Notes: generated by a model from the letters alone, not told the origin. A stretch of 64,000 bases of DNA from Halorussus litoreus (GCF_003382685.1 NZ_KZ859504.1:95786-159785), one strand, 5' to 3'; numbered from the stretch's first letter, positions 1-10,724 are shown. Program-made: numbers and translations.

Positions 1-3000
1 TTCGCTGACTCTCATCGTGACATGAAGGAGCTCAGTCGTGACTTCTCGGAACCAGAGGTCGAGACCCTTCTTGATCAACTGTTAATCGAAAGTGCGTCGT
101 CGCGCGACGACGGGAACCAGTGGACGCAGTTCAGTCAAATCCTCGAAGATGCCGCAGACATCGTCGACGAGGTTAACGATGCGCTGGAACCCCCTCGAGT
201 CACGAGGAGTGTCGAGTTCGACCTGAAGTCGCGGTTGAAGGATCAGCCCCGGAAGCGATGGGATAACGACGACGCGCTTCGAGACCGCTTGAACCGGCGC
301 GCAATCGAGCACACATACAGTCAACGCTTGGGTGAACGCGATGGATCCCTCGCCGAGGAGGGCTTGATCGACGTTCGCTTTGCCCCTGGTCTCGAAGAAC
401 TCGACAGCGACGAGCGCGCGATCGTCCGCGAACTCGTCGACGAGGGGAACGACTATCCAGTCGCAAACTTTGACCACTCGAGTCCCGACCGCTCAGCCGA
501 AGCGGTGGTGGAGGAACTGGTCGATCGCGACATTCTCACGTACGGACACACCGAGGACTACGTCTCGTTTGATCCGTCGGCGCTCGCTATCACAGTCGCA
601 GGCGACGGGGACAGCATCCGGTTCGATCCCGATACTGAGCGGTACTACACGACGCTCCACCATCAGTTCGGTATAGACACGAAGTCTGCTGTCCCATCGG
701 GAACGTCGCTCACGGAACGAGCATCGATCTCTCACCCCCGGTTTACACAGCGTGCGCACCGTGCCGAATACTCAGAGACACGGATTCTCATCTCTGAGGA
801 GTATCTCGGGGCGACGAATAAGCGCAAGCGTCGGGAGTTAGAGTACCTCTTTCGCGAGGAGAACTACCCCCACCACCTCTCTTCGGGACCGACGATGGAA
901 CTCGGGGTTGACATCGGCGACCTCGACGCACTCCTGCTGTATGGGACGCCGCCGAACATGAACGCGTACCTCCAGCGGGTCGGGCGTGCGGGGCGCAGCT
1001 CCCATTCTTCGATGGTTCACTCGGTCAGTCAGCGCAACCCGATCGACTACTACTACTACGATCACCCGGACGAACTCATCGACACTGACCCGACTCCAGT
1101 ACCGCTCAACGAACACAACGAGGAGGTCCTACGCGTTTCGCTGTCGTGGGGGATCTTCGACTACGTGGCGGCTAACTTCACCATTCCGTGGGACGTCAGT
1201 CGACACGGTCGTGCGCGGTCGATCGATGGTGGAGATACCTATCACCGTCGGAGCATGCTCGACGAGAGCGAACGCGACGACGCCAGTAAACTGACCCACG
1301 TGATGTCCCTTGGTGCCGACACGCTGTCGCTCGGTAGCGACGACTCAAAACTCGACGTACTCGTCGAAGTCGTCGACGACTACGAACGAGACATCGCCGA
1401 CTACCTCGAGTCTCTCCTCGACTACCGCTACTGCGAAGAATGTGAACGGCGGTATGCTACTGACGACGATCGCGAAACGTGTACCAACAGTGACTGTGAT
1501 GGAGAAATCCTGCACGCTCAGAGCGAGTTCGGCCACCTTGTCGACGACGTTCTCGCGAACTTTGACGAGCGCTACATCACTGGATACCGCGAGTATAAAC
1601 GGGGGCTGGAAAGTGAGTTGTCTGATCTGAAACGACGTAACTCTCGGTTGCGTCGTGACCAGCAGCAGGCCGGGTCAGACGAACGGGCACGCATCATGCG
1701 CGAACGCCGGGGCCTCAAGGACCGCGTCGAGGTTCTCGAGGACTACCTCTCTGATCTGGGTGGCGAGAGCTACTTCGACTTCCTCAGAGAGTCCCGTGAA
1801 AGCAAATACGACTTCTCGATGCGGAGCGTCGCCACGACGGCCGGCCTGTCCCTGGTCGATGAAGGGTACAACCGCCGGAACGTCGGTGATCAGGGGAGCG
1901 GACGTGCAATGCAGATGGCGCTCTCAGAACTCCACCCCGGCGCCGCCTACCTTGACGGCGGGGAGACGTACACCGTCTCGCGCGTCCGACTCGACGACAA
2001 GGCTAGCTCGGACCTCCGTGATACCGTGAGCGAAGCTGTCGACGGAGATCATCTGGCCGAGGAACTCGTCTGCCCGGCGTGCCACACCTCGCACGACCTC
2101 GACGCTGACGGGTGTGATTGCGATAATGATGTACCGCTCAAGCGACGCCGACTGGCGGTACTCGATTCGGTCGATGCCTACCACGATAACCTCAAACTGA
2201 CCGCAGAGGGTGACGAAGCGCGCTACCTCCACGACGAACCGAACAAACCGATCCAGAACACGTACGCCGAGCGGGAGACATCGATACTCAAGTTCGACTC
2301 CGAACGGACGTTCGAACTCCAGGATGCCGATGGCGATCCACTCGGGACGATCGAGTACGGCGATTACTCGGTTCTGCTGCACACGAAGAGCTACAAGACG
2401 AAGTACAAGTCAGGGGAGGTTGATCCGAGGCCGACATCCTTTGAGGTATGCGGTGAAGAGAACTGTTCAGGCGTCATCTATCGTGACGATGACGACGAGT
2501 GTCGGTGCAGCGCCGACCCCGACCACTTCCCTAACGGCCGCGGTGCTGACTCCGAGTTCATTCGCCTTGGATACCAGTACGACACTCAGGGTGTCCGAGT
2601 TGACCTCAACGACCGCGACCTGTCGCACACGTTGGCTCACGGCCTCCGAGTTGCGCTGCAATACCTTGGCGGCGTTAACATTCGTGATCTCGCCGAATAT
2701 GTCGGTGAGGATCATGTAGACGTCTTCGAGTCTCAAGAGGGCGGGTCCGACGTCGCGCGACTTCTCTTCGAACGGACGGACGGAGAGTTCCGGGCGTTCC
2801 ACCGTGCAGTCGGACTTATGCGCGATCAGTTCGACTGTGACTGCGAGAACGGGTGTCCGTCCTGTCTCTACCAATACGGCTGTGACGTCAGGAACGACCA
2901 GCGGTCGTTCGACCGAGAACGTCTTCGAGACATCCTCGCCAACGGTAGCGTGATCATTCAGCCTATCACGAACCACGAGATCGACGAACAGCTCACCGAC

Positions 3001-3003
3001 TGA
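1..3003 (+). CDS. DUF1998 helicase, C-terminal part (5' end lies outside window)
   Basis: This is the C-terminal part of a large superfamily-2 helicase. The reading frame is open from base 1: the codons before the first ATG (base 22) read FADSHRD, matching FADSQSD in the next gene, so that ATG is internal and the true start lies off the left edge. What is visible matches residues ~855-1819 of the neighbour: RecA2 with ELGVDIGDLDALLLYGTPP and the arginine-finger motif QRVGRAGR, a CxxC pair near residue 475, a charged coiled coil (~535-580), and the DUF1998 ending CENGCPSCLYQYGC with zinc-ligand cysteines. It is a tandem paralogue, not a fragment. The spacing of 17 bp to the next gene indicates one operon. 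DUF1998 helicases occur in DISARM (DrmB), Druantia (DruE) and Dpd (DpdJ) defence loci; assignment to one of these is inference. Confidence 0.88.
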   Translation, partial: FADSHRDMKELSRDFSEPEVETLLDQLLIESASSRDDGNQWTQFSQILEDAADIVDEVNDALEPPRVTRSVEFDLKSRLKDQPRKRWDNDDALRDRLNRRAIEHTYSQRLGERDGSLAEEGLIDVRFAPGLEELDSDERAIVRELVDEGNDYPVANFDHSSPDRSAEAVVEELVDRDILTYGHTEDYVSFDPSALAITVAGDGDSIRFDPDTERYYTTLHHQFGIDTKSAVPSGTSLTERASISHPRFTQRAHRAEYSETRILISEEYLGATNKRKRRELEYLFREENYPHHLSSGPTMELGVDIGDLDALLLYGTPPNMNAYLQRVGRAGRSSHSSMVHSVSQRNPIDYYYYDHPDELIDTDPTPVPLNEHNEEVLRVSLSWGIFDYVAANFTIPWDVSRHGRARSIDGGDTYHRRSMLDESERDDASKLTHVMSLGADTLSLGSDDSKLDVLVEVVDDYERDIADYLESLLDYRYCEECERRYATDDDRETCTNSDCDGEILHAQSEFGHLVDDVLANFDERYITGYREYKRGLESELSDLKRRNSRLRRDQQQAGSDERARIMRERRGLKDRVEVLEDYLSDLGGESYFDFLRESRESKYDFSMRSVATTAGLSLVDEGYNRRNVGDQGSGRAMQMALSELHPGAAYLDGGETYTVSRVRLDDKASSDLRDTVSEAVDGDHLAEELVCPACHTSHDLDADGCDCDNDVPLKRRRLAVLDSVDAYHDNLKLTAEGDEARYLHDEPNKPIQNTYAERETSILKFDSERTFELQDADGDPLGTIEYGDYSVLLHTKSYKTKYKSGEVDPRPTSFEVCGEENCSGVIYRDDDDECRCSADPDHFPNGRGADSEFIRLGYQYDTQGVRVDLNDRDLSHTLAHGLRVALQYLGGVNIRDLAEYVGEDHVDVFESQEGGSDVARLLFERTDGEFRAFHRAVGLMRDQFDCDCENGCPSCLYQYGCDVRNDQRSFDRERLRDILANGSVIIQPITNHEIDEQLTD

Positions 3004-3020
3004 CCAACATCCCACACAAA

Positions 3021-6000
3021 TTGCCACCGATGGATTTCGACCCACTCGAACTCGCGAACTCGATGCGCGAATCGTACGCTGAACATTACGCCGGTTCTCA
3101 GCCACAGCGAGCCGTCAAGAACCTCGTCTCGCGGTATCACGACGGGTCTGGCGAGTCACTGGAGGAGGACCTTCCTGAGTTCATCCGGACGAAGGGGCCC
3201 TACCTCCAAGTGCTCGATCTCCCCCGGATGAGCGATACTTCCTGGGAGAGGTTCGCCGACAACCATGGCCTCCACGATGATGTCACCAAGACGTTCTCTG
3301 AGGCGGGGTTCCGTTCACTGTACGAGTTCCAGGAGTCAGCGGTCGAATCGGTTCTCGAGGACAACCACACGCTCCTGACCGCAAGTACGGGTCGGGGGAA
3401 GACCGAGGGATGGCTCATCCCCATCCTCCAGTTCATTACTGAGGCAAAAGCCGGCCAGCACGACGACCATCCACCAGACAGTGTCAAGTGCGTCCTCACA
3501 TACCCGACAAAAGCACTCGCACAGGACCAGTTGAAGCGATTGATCGACTACCTCTTCACGCTCAACCGGGATCGATCGCCAAACGAGCAAGTGACTGTCG
3601 GTATCTACGACGGTGACACCAAGCGTCGCGACCCCGATGAGCTCGCGTACCTCCAAACCACGTTCCAATACTTCGACTGTCCGTGCGACGAGTGTGACTC
3701 GTCGCTGACGGTCCGCCAGCGTGACGACGATTCGTTCGTCGTCGAGCCGATGGTGGAACACGAAGACGATCTCACCTTTGACTTCATCAAGGTCACCCGT
3801 GATGCCATCGTCGAATCACCAGCGGACATCCTGTTGACGAACCCGGACACGATCAATTACCGACTCTTCAACGTCAACGGCGACGAAGAACAGCAACGCT
3901 TCGTCGCCGAGCCGAAATACTTCGTGTTCGATGAGATCCACGAGTATTCCGAACTCTTCGGTTCGTTCACGTCGACGCTCATGCGCCGGTATATTCGTGA
4001 GCGACAGGAACTCAACGGGTACGAGAGTGAGGCAGACGACGACCTCACCATCGTCGGTGCGTCGGCGACCGTAGAGAACAAGCGGACGGTTTTCCAGCGC
4101 ATCAATCCGTTCGTCGACCCTGACGTCGAAGTTGTCGAAGAAGACGAACGTACTCTCGACGCACCGTTCCCTGTCGACATTCCCGACGGCTTTGTTTCGG
4201 CAGAGATGGACGAAGAGGAGTTACGTGCCGGCGACAGCGATGCCTCGAGGCAGGCACTTGACGCCGCTGATGTAGAGGGCGGTAGTGAGGGTGTTGATGA
4301 TGCGCTCTACGAACACCTAGTCGAAGACGAAGGAGGACCCCTTGAGTTCGTCCGCGGGATCTACGCGGCGCTCCGTGAGACCCCACTTCGACCAGTCGGC
4401 CTTCGAGACCGTCTGATCGACGAGGCAGGGCTCTCCGAGTCCCAGGCAGAGACGGTCGTAGCGAACTTCATGACTATCGGCGAGGTGTCGGGTATTCTCG
4501 AGCGCCGCGCCCACTTGTTCAGTTGGCCGCTCGACGGTTACTATACGTGTATCAACTGTGGGACAGTCTACGACACCCCGCAGTCGTCCTGTACTGAGTG
4601 CGGCCACCACTTCGTGACGAAACTCTCGCTGTGTAACGAGTGTGGTGAAGAGTCGCTTGAATCGTGGTTCTGCCCGAACTGTGAGCGCCTTGCGCCTCAT
4701 ACTGTCACGTCGGAAGAGGGCCGCTTCGAGTATTTCCAACGGAGAGAATGTCAATGTGAGACTATCGACGGCGAAACACCGGAGATGGTTCGGGTTTACT
4801 GGCGACCGTACTACGAGTGTACGGACTGTGGCGATCGTCAGAAGGTTGACCACCAGCATGACTGTCCCGACTGCGACGCTGCGATGGTCCTCGACGACTC
4901 GATGGAGAAGCACGTCTGCACCAACCCAGACTGTGACGGCGAACTCACGGTCGAGGAAGCACGGGAACCCGAATGTCATTCCTGCCATTCCACTGCGTTA
5001 GAGCCGCTTGCAGACGAGGATGTTCAGTATTGCACTGAGTGTGGAGAGGTCTATGAAGATCCAGAAGGCCAGGAGTGTACTACTGACGACTGTGACGGCG
5101 AACTCACGCCCAAACGGTTCCTCGGATGGACGTGCAGCGACCCCGGGTGCGACGAAGTGTATTTCGGTAATCCGCCGGCGTCGTGCAGCTGCAATAAACG
5201 GAAACTCGTTCGATCCGCGCTGTTCGACATCAACATGGTCGACGAGTGTCAGTCCTGCGGGCACGAGTTCCTTCCTAACGGTCCACACAACTGCAACTGC
5301 GACGATCCCGAGATTAGACGCCGAGCGAAGGGCTACGGGAACTTTCGGATAGTAGACGATAACGGACGAATCAGGGAAGCGAGCAACTTCCCCGGCGGAC
5401 TGCCGTGTTACCACGAGGATCGGCGAGAGACCTACGCGAAGAACCGGCGATACGACTCGATGCTCCGTGGTCCGGCCAATGCTGCTGTGACGAGCGGGCG
5501 CTATTTGTTGCGTTCACTGGCAGATCGCGACGATCCCAGTACCTTCGGAGAATCGAAGATGCTCTCGTTCGCGGACAGCCAGTCCGACATGAAGGAACTC
5601 GAGCGGAACTTCCGCGAACCCGAAGAGTCGTTCTTCTTCGACCAGTTGTTCGTAGATAGCGTCAGCTCGGAGGCCGACGAATCGGGTTGGGCAACACTGT
5701 CCGACGTCGTGGAGTGCGGAGTAGACGATGCTCACCAGTACGAAGGGCAATTAGTCGGTAAGGACGGTAACGCCCCGCGGATGTACGAACATCTGACCGG
5801 CTACGACCAGTCGGTCGACGAATACCTGACGGAAGAATTGCTGTCTCGCGTCTTTGAAGGGAAGTACAGTCAGCGTTACCGCAGTAACCAACTTAGCGAC
5901 GAGGGACTGGTCGACGTTCGACTGGACGCCGAACTTGACGAACTCAGCGAGGGCGAGCGTGATTTGCTCGTAGAGGCAATCGGTCAAAACCACCATTATG

Positions 6001-8480
6001 AGCCAAATCTGGTGGACGAGATCGAGGACGGACACGATCATCTCGATTCCCTCGTCGATCGCGGTATTCTACGTCGCGTCGAAGAGGAGGGGAGTCGGTA
6101 CGTCATGGTCGACGAAGATGCGGTCGAATGTGCTGTCGTCGACAACGTGACGCCGACAAACTACAGTCCGAGCGGAGAGGAATATGCGACCTCGCTCGAG
6201 GTCACTCTAGGGCTCGCACCGGATGATGTCATCGAGTTCGGAACGACGATAGAGGACCGGTCGGAGTTCTCTCACTCCCATTACTCCCTGACTGCTCAAC
6301 AGGTTTCGACATCCGACCCGATGATGTTGCTCGCGCGGGCTTACTACGGTGAGACCGATCGCGACGAGCGGCGAAAACTGGAGTATCAGTTCCGACAGGG
6401 GCGGTACCCACACTTCCTCTCGTCCGGGCCGGCAATGGAGTTAGGTGTCGACATCGGCGATCTCAACACGCTCCTCCTGTACGGGACCCCGCCGAACGCT
6501 AACTCGTATCTTCAGCGAATCGGACGTGCGGGTCGGGCTTCGGGCAATTCCCTCATTCACTCGGTCAGCCAGCGGAACCCCATCGATTACTACTACCACG
6601 AACACCCAGAGGAACTCATCGCGGCCGATCCCCAGCAAGTTCCGCTCAACGAGGTGAACCACGAAGTGCTCCACCAGTCGCTTTCGTGGGCCGTCCTCGA
6701 CTGGGCTGCGACGACCCAATGGATCCCATGGCGCCGCGAACAGAGCGGTCTCGAAGACCTCATCGTCTGTGACAGCGAGCCAGTACCGCGAACGGAGCCC
6801 CGACCGAACGACGTGATGACGTTCACCGGGGTGCTTTCGTCCACGAACTTCCAAGTCCAGAGTTGGAACGATGATGCTCCGCTCGAAGCACTTCGGAGGC
6901 TTCTCGACGAGAACCGAGACGAAATCGAGCAGTGGTTGGAGGACCTCCTGTCGTTCAGCGTTTGTTCAGCGTGTGGCCGAAAGCACGCCGCTGGCTACGG
7001 CGGGGAGTGTCAGCGTAACGACTGTGACGGTGTCGTCGAGTCGGTTCTCGATAAGCATGGAGACATCGTCGAAGGGATTCTCGCCGGGACCGAGGACAAA
7101 CAGAGCTTCGAGGAGACTATCGTCGATCTCTATCGCGACCAGCAAGACGACATCTACGACGACATCGATGAACTTGACGAGGAAGTGAGTGATTTACGAA
7201 GAGAAGAACGGAACACTCGCGACCGCGACGAAAAGCGCCGCCTTCGGGAACAGCGAGAGCAGGTCGAACGTCAACTCGACCAACTGAACGACTATCTCGA
7301 CCGGCTCGAGGACATGGACTTCGGTAGCTATCTGAACCGGGAGAGTCCTGCTGCGTTCGGATTGCGGTCGGTTGGTAGTTCGGTCGATTACCAACTCGTC
7401 GGTGAAGACTTCGAGCACGTCAGCGACGGTTCACGCGAGCGCCGCATCGCTCTCTCTGAACTCCATCCTGGCGCTGCGTATCTCTACGACAGCGAGACCT
7501 ACGTCGTGACACAGGTGTATTGGGAGCCGCTGGAATCTGCACGCATCACTGACGACCTCGAAGATGCGGCTATCTGTCCAACGTGTGCTTCCGAGTACGA
7601 TAGCGACACCTCCAACTGCGAGTCGTGCGGGACGCGACTAAAGCCGCTCGTCACTCAGGTCCCGGAACGAGTGATCGCGTATCAGCACGATCTCCCGCTC
7701 AGTTCGACGCCAAGTACCCAGCAACTTCAACCCTCGACGGTCTATCAGAACGATACGGAACCCCAGAGCACGTACGCTCCTGTCGAAACCGATGCCGGCG
7801 ATTCGTTCGAGGCGACGTTCTCCCGGGACATCGTCGACGAAAACGGGACCGTCCACGGACAGTTCGAGTACGGTGACGTCACGCTACTCGCCTCGACGAG
7901 TAAATACTGGGCGACCTACAAGGACGGTGGAGCAGACCCATTACCGAACGTGTTTGAGATGTGCGGTGTCGACGGATGTAACGGAGCAATCGCGAAAACT
8001 GGAGACTCGGCATACTGTACGAACAACGTCGAACATCCTGTCGATGAGAGCGAGGCTGTCCGGCCCGCAACGAAGTTCTCTACGAAGGCGGCCCGGGTAC
8101 GCTTCGACAGCGAAGAACTCGAACACGGCTTCGCTCACGGCCTCCGAGTCGCACTTCAGTACATCGGCGGCGTTAGTGTCAGGCAGGTTCCAGAATCCAT
8201 CGAGGACGAAGGAACACTAGTCTACGATTCCGACGAAGGTGGAAGCGGCATCACCGTGCTGCTGACCCAAGATGACGGAGAAAAATTCGAACGCGCCGTC
8301 GAACTCATGCGTGAGGCGTTTTCACCGGACGAGTCGAAGTGCAACTGCGAGAACGGATGTCCGTTCTGCCTCTACCAGTATGGGTGTGTAGAGCAGAACG
8401 ACCCCGAATCGTTTGCGAAGGACGAACTGCTAGACCTGCTGTCTCACGACCTTCACCTCGAACCGAGGAACGATGAGTGA
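3021..8480 (+). CDS. Giant DEAD/DEAH-type helicase with zinc-ribbon array and DUF1998 domain
   Basis: A complete 1,819-residue ATP-dependent superfamily-2 helicase. RecA1 has Walker A STGRGKTEGW (~residue 120), motif Ia YPTKALAQD, LLTNPDTINYRL and the DEIHEY box (~301), then GASATVENK. Between RecA1 and RecA2 lies a cysteine-rich stretch (~510-775) with about fifteen CxxC/CxC pairs, read as a string of zinc ribbons. RecA2 carries ELGVDIGDLNTLLLYGTPP and QRIGRAGR (~1,170). A charged coiled coil (~1,365-1,430) precedes the DUF1998 domain with CENGCPFCLYQYGC. The downstream PLD gene starts inside the stop codon (ATGA), so the two are translationally coupled. Size and layout resemble DruE of Druantia, DrmA/DrmB of DISARM and DpdJ of Dpd clusters. 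The likely role is recognition or translocation on unmodified or foreign DNA; the exact family cannot be settled by eye. Confidence 0.9.
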   Translation: MPPMDFDPLELANSMRESYAEHYAGSQPQRAVKNLVSRYHDGSGESLEEDLPEFIRTKGPYLQVLDLPRMSDTSWERFADNHGLHDDVTKTFSEAGFRSLYEFQESAVESVLEDNHTLLTASTGRGKTEGWLIPILQFITEAKAGQHDDHPPDSVKCVLTYPTKALAQDQLKRLIDYLFTLNRDRSPNEQVTVGIYDGDTKRRDPDELAYLQTTFQYFDCPCDECDSSLTVRQRDDDSFVVEPMVEHEDDLTFDFIKVTRDAIVESPADILLTNPDTINYRLFNVNGDEEQQRFVAEPKYFVFDEIHEYSELFGSFTSTLMRRYIRERQELNGYESEADDDLTIVGASATVENKRTVFQRINPFVDPDVEVVEEDERTLDAPFPVDIPDGFVSAEMDEEELRAGDSDASRQALDAADVEGGSEGVDDALYEHLVEDEGGPLEFVRGIYAALRETPLRPVGLRDRLIDEAGLSESQAETVVANFMTIGEVSGILERRAHLFSWPLDGYYTCINCGTVYDTPQSSCTECGHHFVTKLSLCNECGEESLESWFCPNCERLAPHTVTSEEGRFEYFQRRECQCETIDGETPEMVRVYWRPYYECTDCGDRQKVDHQHDCPDCDAAMVLDDSMEKHVCTNPDCDGELTVEEAREPECHSCHSTALEPLADEDVQYCTECGEVYEDPEGQECTTDDCDGELTPKRFLGWTCSDPGCDEVYFGNPPASCSCNKRKLVRSALFDINMVDECQSCGHEFLPNGPHNCNCDDPEIRRRAKGYGNFRIVDDNGRIREASNFPGGLPCYHEDRRETYAKNRRYDSMLRGPANAAVTSGRYLLRSLADRDDPSTFGESKMLSFADSQSDMKELERNFREPEESFFFDQLFVDSVSSEADESGWATLSDVVECGVDDAHQYEGQLVGKDGNAPRMYEHLTGYDQSVDEYLTEELLSRVFEGKYSQRYRSNQLSDEGLVDVRLDAELDELSEGERDLLVEAIGQNHHYEPNLVDEIEDGHDHLDSLVDRGILRRVEEEGSRYVMVDEDAVECAVVDNVTPTNYSPSGEEYATSLEVTLGLAPDDVIEFGTTIEDRSEFSHSHYSLTAQQVSTSDPMMLLARAYYGETDRDERRKLEYQFRQGRYPHFLSSGPAMELGVDIGDLNTLLLYGTPPNANSYLQRIGRAGRASGNSLIHSVSQRNPIDYYYHEHPEELIAADPQQVPLNEVNHEVLHQSLSWAVLDWAATTQWIPWRREQSGLEDLIVCDSEPVPRTEPRPNDVMTFTGVLSSTNFQVQSWNDDAPLEALRRLLDENRDEIEQWLEDLLSFSVCSACGRKHAAGYGGECQRNDCDGVVESVLDKHGDIVEGILAGTEDKQSFEETIVDLYRDQQDDIYDDIDELDEEVSDLRREERNTRDRDEKRRLREQREQVERQLDQLNDYLDRLEDMDFGSYLNRESPAAFGLRSVGSSVDYQLVGEDFEHVSDGSRERRIALSELHPGAAYLYDSETYVVTQVYWEPLESARITDDLEDAAICPTCASEYDSDTSNCESCGTRLKPLVTQVPERVIAYQHDLPLSSTPSTQQLQPSTVYQNDTEPQSTYAPVETDAGDSFEATFSRDIVDENGTVHGQFEYGDVTLLASTSKYWATYKDGGADPLPNVFEMCGVDGCNGAIAKTGDSAYCTNNVEHPVDESEAVRPATKFSTKAARVRFDSEELEHGFAHGLRVALQYIGGVSVRQVPESIEDEGTLVYDSDEGGSGITVLLTQDDGEKFERAVELMREAFSPDESKCNCENGCPFCLYQYGCVEQNDPESFAKDELLDLLSHDLHLEPRNDE

Positions 8481-10449
8481 TCCACTCAACGCCGCGAACG
8501 AACTCCGGACGCAGTCACCTGAGCGCCTCTGGGCGCTTTCAGCGGAGAGCGTGTACTCTGCGCTCGCCGCAAAAGCAACTGGGGAGCCGATACAGGAACG
8601 GCTCGAACCGCACGTTCGGACTGAAATAATCAGAACGAATGACGAACGAGGCCGCGATCCCGTCGTCTCGATACACGAGTGGCTACTCGACGAACTCGGT
8701 CTCGTCCACAACGGCACCATTTCGCTACTGGGAATGGTAGTGCTAATCTCGGACGAGCCACAACCGTTCATCCGAACAGCTACTGTCGCTCGGCTTCAGC
8801 CAGCTGAGATGGTGCTTCGCTCGTGCAACGAGATCGAGGAGGATAACGTCCCGAGACGCGAACTCGACAGCCTACTCGCCGACGAGTGGGATGAAACCGT
8901 TCTCGCTCCCCTCTTAGGGTCGCTCGGATTCATGACGATCTATCCCGACAGCGTCGACCTCAATCGGGAACGGATCGACAGTTCGCTGTCGGCCCAGCAG
9001 ACAATGTCTACCGAGACAGTTGTTGCAGAAGCCTATCGCGACATCCTCTCTCGCGTCATCGAATCTGCGGACGCAGTCTGTCTAGAAGACCTCGTGCAGC
9101 GATTAATTGGAACAACTCCGACGAAGGGAGAACTGGAGATGGCCGAGGTAGCAAACCTCGCCAGTACGCAAGCGATCACAGTCGATGAAACGGAAATCGA
9201 AGACGCAGTCCGTAACCAGCGGCAGGAATACGAGGACGAATTCGACCAAGTGCGGTCACTGCTGGTGCCATCAACTGAGGCCGACTTAGAGAGAGTCAAC
9301 ACAGACCAGTCGGTCGGACTCGACGATGTATCGGAAGATGCGGATCTTAGCGCTGATGAACGGGAGGCAGCTCTCAAAGTCGTCGCCACTGTTGCGGCAT
9401 ACCCCGTCCTGGCGACGTTCGACATGCACTTCGTTACTGAGCGGTGGCCGAGCGTAACGCCGTACTCTCTCTACCAAGCACTTTCATCAGTTCCGGGAGT
9501 CGAGTGTGAGGTCAGCGATGGCCTCGTCGAATTTGAGACCGTGCCAGAAGCTGTCGATGTCGAGGCTGTACGAGATGAATATACGAAACACCTCGTGGAA
9601 CGCTGTTCGGACATTCAGAGTCGCATCGACACCCTCTCTCAAGAGACGGTGTCACTCCCACCAACCCCCGTTGCGACCGAGTCGATGGTGGTTCAGGACT
9701 ACGAATCGATCGACAGCGGGGCGATCGCGCCGACCTACTTCACCTACACGCTCGTCGATCCGGACGCTCTCGGAGAGCAAAAGATGGACGGCTACGCCGG
9801 AGATTCACGTGGACTCGGTAGAGAACGGGCACGTCTCCGCCGCTGGCATGAGAGGCGCTCGTCGGGACTGAAACCGTACACTGCAATGACCGACCGCTTG
9901 TTCAGCCTCGGCCTCGAGCGCAACATTGAGGACAAGGTTTTGCGCATCATGACACCGTTCGACGACGATACGTTCAATGAGTACGTGGCCCAGATTCGTC
10001 GTCTTCTCGAACACGGCTTCGAGTTGCGTTTGCTCACTCGCCATACGAAGGAACCCTGGGAGTGGCGGCGGCTTCAACGAAACCTGCTGAGCGAAATCAA
10101 AGAACATCGTGATCGAGTGACGGTGCGTACCTATTCGCGGTTCAAGGAACACCAGCGTGTGACGCCCGATATGGACTTCCGTGATCTCAATGAAATCGGG
10201 ATTCATGGCAAACTCCAGACGGTCGGTGCACCGGAGGAAGGGGCCGCACTCCTCGGGTCTGCGAACTTCATGGAGAACAGTTACGACTGGAACCCCGAAT
10301 GTGGGATCTACACCGAACGAACGCAGTTTGTCGATGCCGCGATCGAATTCTTCGACATCGTATGGGACATCTCGGCGGCTGACGAATTATCGATTGAGCG
10401 GTTGCAAGAGATTCCCGATCACCAGCTAATACCAACGTACTATAGCTAG
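8473..10449 (+). CDS. Phospholipase D-fold protein (DpdK/DrmC-like)
   Basis: A 658-residue protein whose last ~180 residues form a PLD-superfamily half-site: HGKLQTVG (His578, Lys580) followed by LLGSANFMENS and NPECGIYTE, the HxK...GSxN arrangement of HKD enzymes. Only one HKD half is visible, so a dimer would be needed for a full active site. The N-terminal ~400 residues are helical and acidic, with winged-helix-like segments, and are not recognised. It overlaps the helicase stop codon by 8 bp. A PLD protein next to DUF1998 helicases is the arrangement of DrmC in DISARM and DpdK in Dpd clusters; DrmC is known to be dispensable for part of DISARM activity. A nuclease role is inferred from the fold, not shown. 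Confidence 0.8.
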   Translation: MSDPLNAANELRTQSPERLWALSAESVYSALAAKATGEPIQERLEPHVRTEIIRTNDERGRDPVVSIHEWLLDELGLVHNGTISLLGMVVLISDEPQPFIRTATVARLQPAEMVLRSCNEIEEDNVPRRELDSLLADEWDETVLAPLLGSLGFMTIYPDSVDLNRERIDSSLSAQQTMSTETVVAEAYRDILSRVIESADAVCLEDLVQRLIGTTPTKGELEMAEVANLASTQAITVDETEIEDAVRNQRQEYEDEFDQVRSLLVPSTEADLERVNTDQSVGLDDVSEDADLSADEREAALKVVATVAAYPVLATFDMHFVTERWPSVTPYSLYQALSSVPGVECEVSDGLVEFETVPEAVDVEAVRDEYTKHLVERCSDIQSRIDTLSQETVSLPPTPVATESMVVQDYESIDSGAIAPTYFTYTLVDPDALGEQKMDGYAGDSRGLGRERARLRRWHERRSSGLKPYTAMTDRLFSLGLERNIEDKVLRIMTPFDDDTFNEYVAQIRRLLEHGFELRLLTRHTKEPWEWRRLQRNLLSEIKEHRDRVTVRTYSRFKEHQRVTPDMDFRDLNEIGIHGKLQTVGAPEEGAALLGSANFMENSYDWNPECGIYTERTQFVDAAIEFFDIVWDISAADELSIERLQEIPDHQLIPTYYS

Positions 10450-10680
10450 GCTTGTTCTGCCTAACAAGCGCATTCGGATCCCTGCCTAAGAAACATACGT
10501 TAGTATACAAGTGGTGCAAATATGTAGATAGCCCAACTGGCGGCTGAAGTTCTTCGCAAGTTGGCTCACTCGGTTCGTCGCCTTAATGGCTCATAGGCAT
10601 GGGTTCTTACGGACTCAAAACCACCCTCACGACTCCATTTTTTGCTACATCGGCTCGTTAGACCCGATAATATCCTCTCT

Positions 10681-10724
10681 AATGGCGAGAGAAAGCGTGA
10701 GAGTTTTCGCCGACTCTCGCCATT
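10681..10724. repeat. Inverted repeat, 11-bp arms
   Basis: The arms AATGGCGAGAG (10681-10691) and CTCTCGCCATT (10714-10724) are perfectly complementary with 22 bases between them. It lies about 230 bp after the PLD gene in DNA without a gene. It could be a terminator-like stem or an operator. Confidence 0.45.

Noticed and set aside
22..24. ATG at 22 as the start of the first helicase
   Set aside because: The frame is open to base 1 and its residues before this ATG match internal residues of the paralogue, so the start lies outside the window.
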